Assembly (NCBI GenBank): GCA_020747015.1
Contig: JAGTJM010000099.1
Coordinates: 19,865 to 83,864 of the forward strand
Reading direction: 5' to 3'
Origin: Pyrenochaeta sp. MPI-SDFR-AT-0127
Taxonomy: Eukaryota; Ascomycota; Dothideomycetes; Pleosporales; Cucurbitariaceae
DNA: 64,000 bases
Shown one piece after another: positions 33,163 to 44,821 of this stretch. The translations under genes were made by a program, and so were the position numbers. The first letter of the stretch is position 1; each line of letters begins with the position of its first letter. The notes below the pieces were generated by a model. The model was not told the DNA's origin, searched no databases, and saw only the letters and a program-made list of their open reading frames with translations.

Positions 33163-35403
33163 ATGTCCCTAGAAAACATCTCAGATCTTTGCGAGATATG
33201 TGGCGCGATCGAATGGGAAAATGTGATCAACGGGATCGCTACGGCAAAAGTAAAGGAAACATTGAAGCTTCGACGAATGTACAAGTTAGATGGTATTCAA
33301 GGCGAAGAGGCAGCTTTTGTTCGGGAGCGTGTCCGGTCCATAGCGGAACTAGCTAGGAGTCCGCCATCCTGCCCCATGTGTAGGCTCTGGCTTCGTGCTT
33401 ACGTGCGAGCATACCCCCAAGATGATCCTGCCAAGGACGACCAGAAATCGCCTTGGTTCACATACTTCATCCCCAAATCGAGTTACGGCGTTCTATGGTT
33501 GGGACACCCTCGTGGCATCGACGATGACGCTCAAGCTTTGGAGACGCGCAGAAAGATGATGAATGCGTGTCGTATGAGGTTCCGCTCGTATGAGTCCCAG
33601 CGAGGCTTCGAACGGCCTTTGGAGTTGGCATGTATTGATGAGGATCTAGCGCCAGGAGCAAGATCGCGAGGAGGAAGACTACTGGCCGATGATGGGTGCC
33701 GGGACGGCTTGTTCAAAGACTGGTTACACCTCTGTTGTACTAAGCATGGTGATGGCTGTGAGGACCAGTTGCCGATGAAGGCGTTACACGGCGCTGGAGA
33801 CCGCGTCAAGCTGCGATTGCTTGATGTTCAGCAACTGAAAGTGGTGGTGAGATCTTTCGATACACCTTACGTTGCACTCTCCTACGTATGGGGATCTGCA
33901 AAGTGCTTTCGTGCCGAACGCAACATGTTCCAACGAGACCCCGAGAATGCTAGTGAATTGTTCTTAGATCTCGAACCTTTCGTACAAAGCACCAATGCCT
34001 CCTCTGAACATTGGAGATCAGGCAGTGCGGCCTCAACAGGGGTTATTCCTCGGACGATATTAGATGCAATGAAAGTAACACGAGCGTTAGGTCAGCAATA
34101 TCTCTGGGTTGATTCCATCTGCATTTTGAATGAACCCGAGGAACTCACGAGCACTGTCGAAGCAATGGACATTATATATAAAAAGGCTCTATTGACCATT
34201 GTTGGCGCAGCTGGCTCAGATTGTATGGCCGGCCTACCACGCGCACACGCTAGAGCACCCCAAATTACTCAGATTAGTGAACGAGTCGATGGCCGTACAT
34301 TCATCATGGCTCAGCCGTCTCTAGACTTTGTCCTAAAGTCCTGCGCATGGTCAACGAGGGGCTGGACCTTTCAAGAGAGCAAACTCTCCCGGCGAAAACT
34401 CATCTTCACATCATCTGGCGTATACTTCCGTTGCCAAAAGGACACCTGGGCAGAGGACTCAATCGAGAACTTAGTCCTCGATTCAAAGTTTTATCCACCC
34501 GAAAGACGCCAACGCACAGCGTATATCGCTCGCAACAAGGCGGAAGCTAAGAAAGAAGCGGCCTTTGCAGATTACACCTTCGACGTAAGGATTTACACAG
34601 CACGTACACTAGGTGGGCAAGGCGATGCCCTCAAGGCCTTTGCTGGGCTGTTATCCGAGCTTCAAAAAACTAGTCTACCAACCGAGTTTGTGTGGGGCCT
34701 TCCACAGTGCTACATCGACGCTGCGCTGCTGTGGAAGGCCGTTGAGCATTGGAAATACAGGAAATGGGCATACCAGCCCACTGAACATGACCAGAGTCAG
34801 GGGTCGAGGGCATCAGCCGCTGAGGGATTCACGTGGAGCTGGCACGAAGACAATCAGTACGAGTTTTCTCGATTAGAGAGGAGACTGGATTTCCCCAGTT
34901 GGTCGTGGTGCGGTTGGCAAGGCGCCATGGGGTATTTTCCGCGGACAGTCACTGAGTCAGATCTGCATCTCCTTGGAACCATAGAGAGCCTCGTCCTCTG
35001 GCCGTGGCTCGGGGATACGCAGGGAGATACCGACTGGAAGCAGGACTTGAGCGCGGGCATCCTGACGTTCCAAGCATGGACAGCAGTCATTGAATTCAGT
35101 AAGCTACCTTACGGATTCGCCACTTACACACTGAGGGAAGGTTGGGCGGGCTGGCCCATGGATGCAGAAGGGCCTCTTCTATATGGCCAGCACGAATGCA
35201 TCCTTCTATCTCGGCAACTGCGCGAGCCCGTTGAGCGAGTTTACTACCGTGCCTTCCAGCCCGTCAGCGCAAGCAAACTCCTAAATATCATGGTCATAGC
35301 ACGGGACCCTACCGGGCTGGCTCGTCGCCGAGGAATAGGGATGATGAGTGAAGACATATGGTGGAAGTTTGATCCTCAATTCCAAAAGATTAGATTGCAG
35401 TAA
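33163..35403 (+). CDS. HET-domain (heterokaryon incompatibility) protein
   Basis: This single-exon gene encodes 746 aa. HET-domain proteins mediate or trigger cell death in non-self recognition between fungal strains. The N-terminus has spaced cysteines (CEIC at 10-13, CPMC at 70-73, CCTKHGDGC at 191-199), perhaps a metal-binding module. The HET domain spans about 235-400: PYVALSYVWG (235-244), LGQQYLWVDSICI, MDIIYKKALLTIVGAAG, and AWSTRGWTFQESKLSRR. Together these are the three classic HET blocks. A long C-terminal region (about 420-746) has Trp-rich FPSWSWCGWQGAMGYF, also frequent in this family. No NACHT, WD or ankyrin module is visible. It is flanked by gene-poor DNA, as is common for these fast-evolving genes. 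ATG 33163 has an in-frame start with a good context (gcaATGT). Confidence 0.92.
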   Translation: MSLENISDLCEICGAIEWENVINGIATAKVKETLKLRRMYKLDGIQGEEAAFVRERVRSIAELARSPPSCPMCRLWLRAYVRAYPQDDPAKDDQKSPWFTYFIPKSSYGVLWLGHPRGIDDDAQALETRRKMMNACRMRFRSYESQRGFERPLELACIDEDLAPGARSRGGRLLADDGCRDGLFKDWLHLCCTKHGDGCEDQLPMKALHGAGDRVKLRLLDVQQLKVVVRSFDTPYVALSYVWGSAKCFRAERNMFQRDPENASELFLDLEPFVQSTNASSEHWRSGSAASTGVIPRTILDAMKVTRALGQQYLWVDSICILNEPEELTSTVEAMDIIYKKALLTIVGAAGSDCMAGLPRAHARAPQITQISERVDGRTFIMAQPSLDFVLKSCAWSTRGWTFQESKLSRRKLIFTSSGVYFRCQKDTWAEDSIENLVLDSKFYPPERRQRTAYIARNKAEAKKEAAFADYTFDVRIYTARTLGGQGDALKAFAGLLSELQKTSLPTEFVWGLPQCYIDAALLWKAVEHWKYRKWAYQPTEHDQSQGSRASAAEGFTWSWHEDNQYEFSRLERRLDFPSWSWCGWQGAMGYFPRTVTESDLHLLGTIESLVLWPWLGDTQGDTDWKQDLSAGILTFQAWTAVIEFSKLPYGFATYTLREGWAGWPMDAEGPLLYGQHECILLSRQLREPVERVYYRAFQPVSASKLLNIMVIARDPTGLARRRGIGMMSEDIWWKFDPQFQKIRLQ

Positions 35404-36047
35404 CCGGCAAGGAGTCAACTTCGATGTATGCTGTACATGTATGAGTCGCTCACGATCGATGACTGCCAGGAAATCCGCATTCTGGTTAACTATCTCTTCG
35501 TTGAAAATTGCACCACCTGATCGACGTTTGCTAGTTATATCACGACCATAGTCGGAAATTGCAGATCCACACTATGATGTTTGGAATTCGATGGAGAAAA
35601 TTTGAAAGTGGAACCTGGTTGTGCGTCACGATATGCACAAGGATTATGGAGGTGCCGGTGTCATTACCTAGCAACCCCAGCCGATCATCTATCTTAGAAA
35701 ATGCTTATCTTCACACACGCTCCCTGGGTCCTCTTTCACAAATGTGGAGAACATTGTGATGGAAAAGCCAGTATGACAGTTGACAATATTCACATAAATG
35801 CCTTTCTATCTGTACAAAAAGAACCCGTGTCGTTCAACTCGACAAGTGCTCTATGCACATCATATCGTGTGTTCGTAAAACGTCTATAAACCGTAGCCCG
35901 TTGCCCTTGTAAGAACTCGCTTTCAAATGCTTCAGATCCCAAGACTCCAGAAGAAATGCTGGGAGAAATAAAATGTACAACTAATCGCCCTGCGCCTGAT
36001 TTCGTGTACTTTACTTCGTTTCCATGTTTCGCCTCGTTCCAAACTGC
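35404..36047. other. convergent intergenic region
   Basis: This is 644 bp between the HET gene and the AIM6-like gene 3' ends. It is A/T-rich with short ORFs only. Nothing is supported. Confidence 0.55.
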
Positions 36048-37431
36048 TCAGCTGTTCCCGCAGAGGGTAATGCCTCCGACAGTGCACCAATTCCAATTCC
36101 ACCTTGTCGCACTAACGAGGTCGTCAACGTTCAGCATGCCGGCGCCCAGATCCATCAATTGCGCCCAGATATTGTTTCGGAGCTTGATGGGCCAAGCAGG
36201 TGTGTCCCAGTATCTGCTCTTCAGGCCTTTCTCCTCGGCGGCTTTGATCTGCTGGTCCAACTTTCCGACCTGGCCTTTTGAGAGCCTGTTCAGCCATACC
36301 CAGCCTATTGCGGCTTTCAGGTTTGTACTAGCGTAGTAGCTGTTGGTTGTGTTATACTGGGCATCTGAGATGGAGAGGAGCGGCGCATCGAAAAAGATGA
36401 AACGGTCTGTAGAGTTTTGCTGGACCAGGTCGAAGGGTGTTTTTCCTGTGCCGACAATCGTTAATGGTCCCTGGACCAGTTTCTCGCCATCGTAGTAGGT
36501 GAGCCAGTTCCTGTCACGGAGGGGTTGAAGTTGTGAGAGCAGAACAGGCCAGATTTCGTGACCATCCTTCTTGAAGTCAATGAGAAGGATGGTCGAAGCA
36601 TTCGGATCAGAGTCAAAAAGGCCCGTCTCTTTGTCTTCCGTTGATGCAACCGAGACGTTCCGGTTTTCGAAGATATTGGTTAGCGGGTCTAGATAGAGAC
36701 TCCTTAGCGTCCGTTCTGGTTTAGCGGAATTCCACGAATGGCTGACGAGCAGCTCTTCATCCTCAGTCAGCCAAAGGTCCGCTTCGATGCTCACACAGCC
36801 TGCTGCGAGAGCTGCATACAGTGGAACAGCGCGCCAGTAGTCATTGTGCGAATGGCAGTTCTTCGGTATAATGTCGCGGCTGAAGTCGTCTCGCCAGTCG
36901 AATTTGAACGCTCCATTTGCGTCTGGCTCTTTCCATGTCTCGACAATGTGCTGTAGTCCGCTGTGGCCAGGTGGAGGAGCTAGTCGCCGTATCAACGTGA
37001 CGACGAAAGATATGTACACACCGGGATGTGTCAGTACACCGCTCGGAGTTTGTCGCGCAAAGATGTACTTACACTCCAGCGATAGCACCAAAAACTGTCA
37101 AGATAACCAAGATAGCCCCTACTCTTCGAAGGCAGTGCCTTCTCCTTGCTCTTCTCGCTGACTCTGACTCTTCGCGATCCGACGATCGCATTCCACACCA
37201 CCAACTCATATCTTTTCTCCACGACCTCGGTCCACTACGCTGATACCACTTTGGCTTTGATCTTGAATGGACACCTTCCTCTAGACTGATCGCGCTCGAA
37301 GTTTGACTCCCAATCTCATCCTCATCATCGCGAAACCGTTTCGAATTGTTCTCTCCGCTAAGCATTCTGAGATACACCGGTCGTACAGACACGACGGGCT
37401 GTGATTTGGACTTTTCCTGTATTTGCTCCAT
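36048..37431 (-). CDS. AIM6: AIM6-like PI-PLC-superfamily phosphodiesterase
   Basis: I predict 423 aa from exons 37073-37431 and 36048-36960. The 112-nt intron uses donor GTAAGT and acceptor CCACAG; of the acceptors within reach, this is the one with the right phase, joining GAIAGV|GLQHIVETW. The N-terminal 100 residues are cytosolic-type, polar and Arg-rich. One TM helix follows (about 103-120, VGAILVILTVFGAIAG), then a luminal or outer catalytic domain. The PI-PLC/GDPD-like TIM barrel shows CHSHNDYWRAVPLYAAL and GCVSIEADLWL, where His/Asn and Glu/Asp form the expected metal and catalytic cluster. The rest, with LLIDFKKDG and AGMLNVDDL, fits the AIM6/Altered-inheritance-of-mitochondria-6 family. 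The real substrate of the family is not known. Confidence 0.85.
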
Positions 37432-38797
37432 GGTCAGAATTCGATGCTGGAGTAAAGGACCGGAGAAGCGACGCCGGAGAATATATAAAACTACTCAAAG
37501 CTGCGGGGATTCTCGACTTCAAGAACATCGTATAGTGTAAATGGTGGCGGGGATCTGGGCCCTCCAGCTGCATGAATGCGCTAGCCGCTTCAGGCAGGAA
37601 GGCAATGTGGGACACCTGCAACTGGCTGGGCTGCAGCATGAGGCTGAAGGACGGGAAAACTACTTGAAAAATTCACGGTACTTACTTGGAAACTTGTCTT
37701 GATGTTGCAATTGCTTCAACGATTGCGTTACATTATCGCACAAAGACTGAGCAGTCGGTATTGTTTGTATATACATCCGCTTGCGGACCCCAATTGGGCT
37801 TACACCCACAGGAGGGTGCCTGACTCTAGGGCCTCCCACGAGAACGCCTTGGTGTCCCATTCGAGGGTTTGTTTTGGTCGTTTTGTTTCCCGAGACAGGT
37901 ACAACTCAGCCCCCGGGGCACAGCATTGGTGCCTATCACACTCCATGATTGGTAGCGCGGCTACATGCCGAACAGAGGGCCATGATGAAGTGAGACGATA
38001 AAGGTCCGACCATGTCTGAGATGCAGGAATACGGCGCCCCGAGTTGGCACGCTGGAAGATTTCGATTCGAGGCACAGCCCTACCTCCCAAACTGTCAAGT
38101 CTCGCGGGACAGGGCGCGAGTAAGTGAACGCTCACGGGACCAAGACCATGGACGAGGATCCAGGCATTGTGTAGTTTGGTTGCCGGATTGTACTACTGAC
38201 ATTCGGTCCGTTTGCTGTAGTCGAGACTGGGGCCACTGACATGTCGCAAACGGAACGGGGTTTCGCGTCACGGCCGCACAAAGGCCTAGGGATATATCCG
38301 CGCTCCAGAATAGTTGATGCGCATGGCGTTTCCTGATGCTGAGCGCAGCGGTTATGGCGCCGGTTCGGCATGCATTATGCGATTGTGCAGCGGATAGTGA
38401 ACGCTCAGAGCGTTTCCCCCAACGCGTGGGGTTTACAAATCTGGAGTCTAGCCACATTGAGACATGACACCTACCAAACAGTCGCCGTCCCCACATGCCA
38501 GTGCATTGACAACTACTCGTTTCAAACGCTCGATGTCATTGGAACAAATTAGGCTCATGATGAAATGTCAAGACAGAGATGCTACAACTGCAGCTACGCA
38601 TGGTGGCTGTGAGGTATCACAAAGGCCACTTTGTCCCTCACGCATGTCTCAAAATAAACACGAAGAAGCCAACATGGCCTTCTTAGCTGCTTCATATATA
38701 CAGACTATGCCACCCCCGCATTTTCCTCTCCACATATACCAGTTCTGTTCTCAAACAGATCCTTTCTATACATCGGGTCTGATTTTTCTCTCACATC
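37432..38797. other. intergenic region
   Basis: This contains the AIM6-like gene promoter and, near its right end, a CATATATA box at 38693-38700 that may serve the small ORF at 38798. No other supported gene was seen; ORFs here have no family features. Confidence 0.5.
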
Positions 38798-39001
38798 ATG
38801 GGCAAGGAATCTTCTTTCCGCATTTGCATTGCTGTGCTCCTAGCTATACAGGCAGCTTGTTGGGCCTTGACCCTTCTCGACTTGTTCAGCCCCGGCAAGT
38901 CGCGAGCCCTGTTACGTACTGTCTTCGACATGGTATCGCGGGTGACTTCGAGGAGATCTTCTGGGGTTCTGTCGTATAGAGATATCCGTGGCTTGATCTG
39001 A
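38798..39001 (+). CDS. candidate small secreted or membrane peptide
   Basis: This 67-aa ORF begins MGKESSFRICIAVLLAIQAA: a basic start, then a 20-residue hydrophobic core with small residues, as in a signal peptide or signal anchor. The rest is basic and polar with no Cys pairs. Its ATG has a strong context (A at -3, G at +4). A TATA-like CATATATA lies 98 bp upstream (38693-38700), followed by a C/T-rich leader. These make it more gene-like than other small ORFs nearby. It has no recognised homologue and no intron. Without expression or conservation data it could still be chance. Confidence 0.35.
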   Translation: MGKESSFRICIAVLLAIQAACWALTLLDLFSPGKSRALLRTVFDMVSRVTSRRSSGVLSYRDIRGLI

Positions 39002-39858
39002 GACAAGAAGAGGACATGGAAAGAGGATCAACAACATAGCTATCGACTGATAGCAGGTAGCCCGAACACGTATAAATCAAGCCAGCAAGGGAAATCGCCC
39101 AAAGCAACACTTGGGTCCCGATATCGAAGGCGTACAGCCACTGCTATAACCGCGCGTCGATGGAGTAGTGATGGCTGGTCAGAACACCTGTCCGAGTAGC
39201 TGCGAACCGAAGTGGGGATTGTAAAGAAGCGGCATCTCTACATTACGAAGAGAGATGGACAAAGACGCCATATCACTCAATGCAGTCTGATGTGGGTCAT
39301 GACGAAAGATGACGCGTGACCGAAAGGGAACCAAATGTACAGAAGCTATTGTCAAACATGTCAACCAACTTGTATATACATAGTATGGTCTCCGAAGAAC
39401 AATTGAGATGGCTATAAATGAGGACATATTCGAGCTACCTCTGGCGTTATGAGCTTGATATGATGCTTTCTGTAATGTCCATCCTCCGCCTACTTATTTG
39501 TTCGCATGACAACCCAACGTCTGCACTTCATGCATGCTAAAATGGACAATCTCCAAGCCTGCTTGCGATCCCTGAATCCTCTTGCTTCTCTCATATAAAC
39601 ACTCCCCGCGGGCCCTTCTCTTGGGTCCGCTTCACTCAAATGCCATGCCAATCAATCTGATGAACAAGATTCCAGTATCCACACAATAAAATGTTGAACA
39701 AGCATGACTGGGATCAATAAGACCATAGCGATTGTTGCCAATAGAAGAAAAAGGCCTCCAATTAAGTGCGCCATCGCTTCCCTACGCCGCTATTAACGCC
39801 CTGAAGGTAATGCAAGATAAAAGCTAAGAAATGCGGTGTATGTGAAGTATAGGAAAGA
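39002..39858. other. intergenic region
   Basis: This is 857 bp upstream of the SIP5 gene stop (SIP5 is on the minus strand). I see no supported gene; it presumably carries the SIP5 3' UTR. Confidence 0.5.
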
Positions 39859-42505
39859 TTACTGGGTAGGATGATGGTGACTTATCCTGTCTACCATGCT
39901 GATATCCCCAATATGTTTCTGGTCAAAAGAGTGATTGTGCGAGACGACCTCGACACGTGGGGCAGGGCTGATCTCATCATCGTTATCATTTGACTCGGCC
40001 GAGGCTGGAGATGGTCGATCAGGCTTGAGGGTCATCACGCTCTCGCCTAGAGGTTCGGAAGCCTGCAAGTCAGGAACCGTAGATGGTCCTGTGGTGTTCC
40101 CATTGGTAGAAGCTTTCTTCGAGATGTCTGATTTCTTTTCTGCAACGTCTTCAATGTACTGAGGATCATTCTCATTCTTGTTCTCCTCAGGCGTGATTGC
40201 CTCAGCAAGGCTCTGGAAATTGAACATGGGCTCCGTGCTGGGCGTGCCTTGCGGCGGCGTCTCTCCTTGACTCAAGCTAACACCTGAAGTATTCGGACTT
40301 GGCCCATAGGCTGAGCCAGGCGCAAGATTGTTTTGGCTGTCTTGACGTAGCGAGTTCTGATAAGACTCGGCGAATGATGAGGCTGATGACGAAGCATTGG
40401 AAAGGTTGCGCAGAGCAGAGCGATGTGACGGTTGCTCATTAAAGGGATCGAAGGGCGCTAGGTTTCCAGAGTTGGAGGCTTCACGTTGTATCTGCGCACG
40501 ACTATCCTCAAGGTGCTTCTGCGGTCCGTCTTTTGAGCTTGACGAACTGACGGTCGAAGTCGGCTCGTTGGGGTTGGAATCAGGAGAGGCACCAGCTCGA
40601 TCAACTGCTTTTCCTTTTCCTTGGGCGGAGGAACTGCCTGCTTCCGAATCATCGAGCCCATCAATTTCAATAGGATGGAAGCCACTTCCAATATTGCGCT
40701 GCGCTTTCGCTACTTTCTTGTTCTCTTTAGCCTTTTTCTTGACTTCTTTCTTGGCTTCTTTGGCAGCATCCTTTTCTTCCTTTCTCTTGCGTTCTTCTTC
40801 CGCTGCAAGACTCAAACGGATGGCTTCCATCATCATGAGCTCTTCGAGATCGTCCAGTCTGTTGCCGCGTCGCGAGCTTATGCGACCAGGGAACAAATCG
40901 CCTGAGCCTTCGGTTGTGCGGCCTGAAGATGCTTCGCCTTCCCGCCGCGGCGTCCCATGGCCACTGCTGCCAGCGCTGTCACTGCTAAACATGGTTCGTC
41001 TCCGTCTGCCTAGGCCAAAACGACTTTCCTGTTGTTGGATGTTGCCCATCATATAGGCAGCATTGTGCAGAGCCGTAGCAGCGGCGGCCCGTCGCAAGGC
41101 ATGTGACTTGGCATCAGCCAGCTTCTTGGCCCAGTCAGGTCGTACCATGTCTGTAGTGATGACTGTCTTGTCTGTTACTGCGAGCGATGTGGCTCTCCTG
41201 CGCCCGGGTGAGGCGATGCTCGGTGAGTTCAAGGACGATGTAGACGACATTGCAGAAGCTGCACTGCCCAACGGGTTTTGGCCGTGGCCGTTGAAGACCA
41301 ATCCTCGCCTGAAAGGTGGTGGCTCATAGGTAACTCCAAATTCTGGCTGTACACAAAACGGACAAGCTGCAGGCTCGGACACTAGCTGTATCTCTTCCTG
41401 GGGTTCAGGAGATGGGCTTTCAGCATCTCCATGATGCTCAGGCGGGTGCGGGTCCGGTCTTTTGATTTGTACAAAGCACTCGGAGCATATTGGTTGATCA
41501 CAACATCTTGTCTTATTGAGATGTGGCGGGTAAAACATGAAGCAGATTGGGCACTCTGAAGCATTTTTGTAGAGAAAAGCCTCTACTCGCTGGCCATTGA
41601 CGTAAGGGTCCTTTGGAAGTTGGAGTTCTTGTGGGGTCACTTCTGTCTGCGAAGCATTGCGAGAGCCCGTCGCGAGTGAAGCTAAAGTCTTGGCGCGGCC
41701 TCGAAAAAAGGGCGATGAGGATGAGTTTGTGGCCAGTGGAGAGGCAGGCGAGGGAAGTGAGAATGTGGGATGTGATGGAGACAGAGTGCTCGACCGGTCT
41801 GAGTTTGTAGACATTGAGCGCGAGCCGATAGGAACTGTCAGATTGATCAAGTTGGGTTCTGAGCTGCGAGGATTCCATGCTGGGCTGAGATGACGGTTCG
41901 GTTGTGGCGGTTCTTCCGGTGGGATATCGTCTGGTGCCGGCAGAGGAAGACCGTTTACTACCGCCACGAGCTGATGCTCGGTCCAGGTATCTTCATGGTC
42001 GTCCAAGCCTTTCCAAAACGGAGCCAGTCGTCGCTCAATCTACAAAGGTGTCAATGATGGGGAGCATTTCTGGGTACTAATCAGTACATACCTGCAATTG
42101 CCGCACAGTTGGCTTGCTGAAGTCCTCTGGCCCAGTGTAAACACCGAGAGTAACCAAAAAGCCTCCATCAACGCCTTCCTCACGGATGCTTCTTTCTCGT
42201 TCTTGCGCCCTGAGTACGCGCTCCTTTTCCAGCTTACGGGCCTCGCGCTCAGCCTTGGTCTCTCGCCGTGGTTCTAAGGCGGGGTCACGCTCTGCAGTCT
42301 CTCCTCCTCCTCCTCTGATGTTCAGGAAAGACAAATCATGTCTGCTCCCTCTGCCACTCCTCGAGCTGTATACGCCGCTTCCTGATCTCTCGTGTGAGGG
42401 ACCGGCAGGTGCAGTTGCAGTGGGCGAAGTGGGTACTTGGGCACTTGATCGCCGCGTATGGCCTCTGGAGGCGGGTCGCGACTCTTTTCCCTGGGTGTTG
42501 CCCAT
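39859..42505 (-). CDS. SIP5: SIP5 family RING-like protein, probably N-myristoylated
   Basis: I predict 864 aa from exons 42092-42505 and 39859-42039, with a 52-nt intron (GTATGT, TTGAC branch, phase 0) joining PTVRQLQ|IERRLAPFWKG. SIP5 in yeast interacts with the Snf1 kinase pathway and Reg1. The start is ATG 42505, giving MGNTQGKESR, a good N-myristoylation signal (Gly2, Ser or Thr at position 6 absent but GN-type accepted). A Cys-rich zinc-binding region (about 290-380 in the whole protein) has CPICFMFYPPHLNKTRCCDQPICSEC and AACPFC, the SIP5 signature. The C-terminal half is low-complexity with Ser-rich, Lys/Glu-rich coiled (KRKEEKDAAKEAKK) and acidic stretches. Length matches filamentous-fungal SIP5 proteins. 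Confidence 0.9.
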
Positions 42506-43533
42506 GGTGAGAAGAAGGGAGGGGAGGGGAGGATCGGGTTGCAAGTCGGGAAGCGGGACGTGCCGGGGTAATTATGAAGTGGGTGGTCGATGCCCAAGGA
42601 GATGAATCCAGAGTCTCGAGGTCTGTGCGAGTCGGGACGAGGTCAGGTCAAGGCGAGTGTCTAGCGAATGGATGGTGGTGAGGGTTCTGGCGGAGATAGC
42701 GGGTGTCACAAGGACATTGATGCTATGCAGCCCTGCGAAACCTGACGGTTGGTGGCTCTTTCCCGTGTTTGTGTGTGTCAAGGAACGCGACCGACAAGAT
42801 GTGGCAGTCGCGGACGACAGAAGGGGCGCATGAGCAGGTGCAGCAAGGCGCGATTTGTGGGTGCACACCAAGAGGAAGACGGCGACAGCGACAGCGACAG
42901 CGATGGCTACGGCTCCGGCTACGGCTGTGTCGACGCGGGAAACCTGAATGATGTCGTTCGCTTGGCACCGGCAGGGTGACGATGGCAAACGACTTGCGTA
43001 CTGTTTGTTAGGGCCGAATGGGCGGGGTGTGGATCTCGAATTTCAGAGCAACCCGCCTCACATGTCAGCTCAGCATTCACAGCATGTTTCTTGCCAGCTG
43101 AAGAGCGGACGCAGCGGACGCGGCGGCATCAAGACATGTGTTAGACAAAGCGCGGACGCGGGCGGCTTTGTGATGCAGCCCACGCTTAGATGCTGGAGCT
43201 TATGCCGCTTGGCCTCAGCCTCCACGATGTCAGGAACGAGTGCACACGCAAACCCCCAGTCTAGATTTCATCATGGCGCCGACTTGGGGGGCAATTTGAG
43301 CCTGCCAACTTGTCGCCTTTGGGCCGGCACGGTGATCCGCTGCTAGAGCGGAAGGTTGGGCGACGCGCGCTCGACCACCACTGCCCCCCACTTGACCGCG
43401 GGGCTCCGGGCACAACAAGTGGACAATGACACGGTTCTACATCCTGCTTTTCTTGCGACTAGACAAACTACCCTGCCACTTGGCTCCTTTGTCTACACTC
43501 CACTTCCATCTGCTCGCATTGTGCGCCTCATAT
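42506..43533. other. intergenic region with short repeats
   Basis: This lies between the SIP5 start and the 3' end of the epimerase gene. It includes CGACAG-type hexamers (about 42883-42902) and a GGCTACGGCTCC-like imperfect repeat nearby. It should carry the SIP5 promoter. No gene is supported. Confidence 0.5.
42883..42902. repeat. CGACAG hexamer repeat
   Basis: Three CGACAG copies in tandem about 390 bp upstream of the SIP5 ATG. It is probably a microsatellite. Confidence 0.65.
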
Positions 43534-44821
43534 TTAGATTGTCCCAAACGTCCATGCTGCCTCCCAGTGGTACTTGTCTCCCGGCCCAAAGATCTGCTTA
43601 TCCAGACGACCCCACTCGGGACTGTTCAACAATGTTAGCTGAAAATCGACCAAACATCTCAGGTGACCTACTGGTTGATACCGTCAACGTAATCCTGGGC
43701 CTCGATAGCAATGCAGCCATCTCGTGGAATAAACTTGTCCTGGCCTGGAGCGCCTTGCGCGCTCTTGATCTCGGCCTTGCCATCGTTCCAATTGCAGGTA
43801 TACAGAACAACAGCGTCCTGGTCTGTAGTCATAGCAGCCTTGATGCCGCTCCATTCGCTGCTTAGAGTAAGGACCGTCTTGCGCTTGTCCCGCTTGTCGT
43901 TGAATGCCCAATTGCCATTGTAGCCGTGGCAGCCGTTACCGCAGTGGTTCTCGAATCCAGCATTGCCTGAAGCAAAGCCGAGCTGGTGCGGTGCCGACCA
44001 AAAGTCGTCAATCGCACCTTTGGCCACCTTTGTAATCACTCCCGTTGGCAAAGCGTTGCCATCAGCTTCCAAAACGCGCCTGGCTTCGGGCATGTACAGA
44101 GTGTGGTTCCAAATGGTTCGGTTGTTGTCAGGTCGAGCAAAGGCATCAAGCTGGAAGTATGTGTGCTGCGTGAGCATGATCGGTGTCTTGGCCTCAGGAG
44201 AAATGGCATCCATAACAATCTTCCATTTGTTCTTCGATACCGAGTACGTAACCGACGACTCGACTCGGCCTGGCATACCCGTTGAATTTGCCGGGTCGTA
44301 GATGGAGAACGTGATTGAGGTATTGGTCACCTTGCTGACGTTCCATGTCCTGAAAGACCAATTGTTGGTACCGCTATGCAAAGTGTTGGGTCCATCATTC
44401 TTCTGCGTATGGTACGTGACATCGTCAATGGTGAATTGGCCGTTACCGATACGATTAACGTATCGTCCTGGAATAGCGTTGTACACTGGATGTCCAGGGT
44501 CCACAGCTAATGATACTTGTCAGACAGAGCTTGTTCATGGGTATGGCTGCAGTCTTACGGTAGTAGGACGTATTGTCATATCCCAGAACGATATCACGCT
44601 CTATGCCATTCTTGTCTATGTCTGTCAATGATAGAACTTATACATGCCAACCAAGTTTTACCTTTGACGAAAAGGTTAGTCAGAGTGGCAGCATAGGGGA
44701 TGAATTGCGCCCTAATCCCTTCCGCCTGGAGTGTGTAACGGCCCTGCGCATCTGGGAGTGGAGCTTGCGCAAGCGCACTCGTCACTGTCGAAGCCGTAAA
44801 AAGAGCGGAGATGTATCTCAT
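43534..44821 (-). CDS. secreted aldose 1-epimerase (galactose mutarotase)
   Basis: This enzyme interconverts alpha and beta anomers of aldoses. I predict 379 aa from four exons: 44662-44821, 44559-44615, 43672-44506 and 43534-43621. The introns are 46, 52 and 50 nt. The last is essential: without it the protein ends at DGINQ, while splicing gives DGINHPEWGRLDKQIFG and a family-like end. ATG 44821 opens a signal peptide (MRYISALFTASTVTSALA, likely cut after ALA-17), so it is probably secreted or vacuolar. Conserved features are PGRYVNRIGNG, NTLHSG, the catalytic His in QHTYFQLDAF and the catalytic Glu in IAIEAQDY. Several Asn-x-Ser/Thr sites fit glycosylation. Confidence 0.93.
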
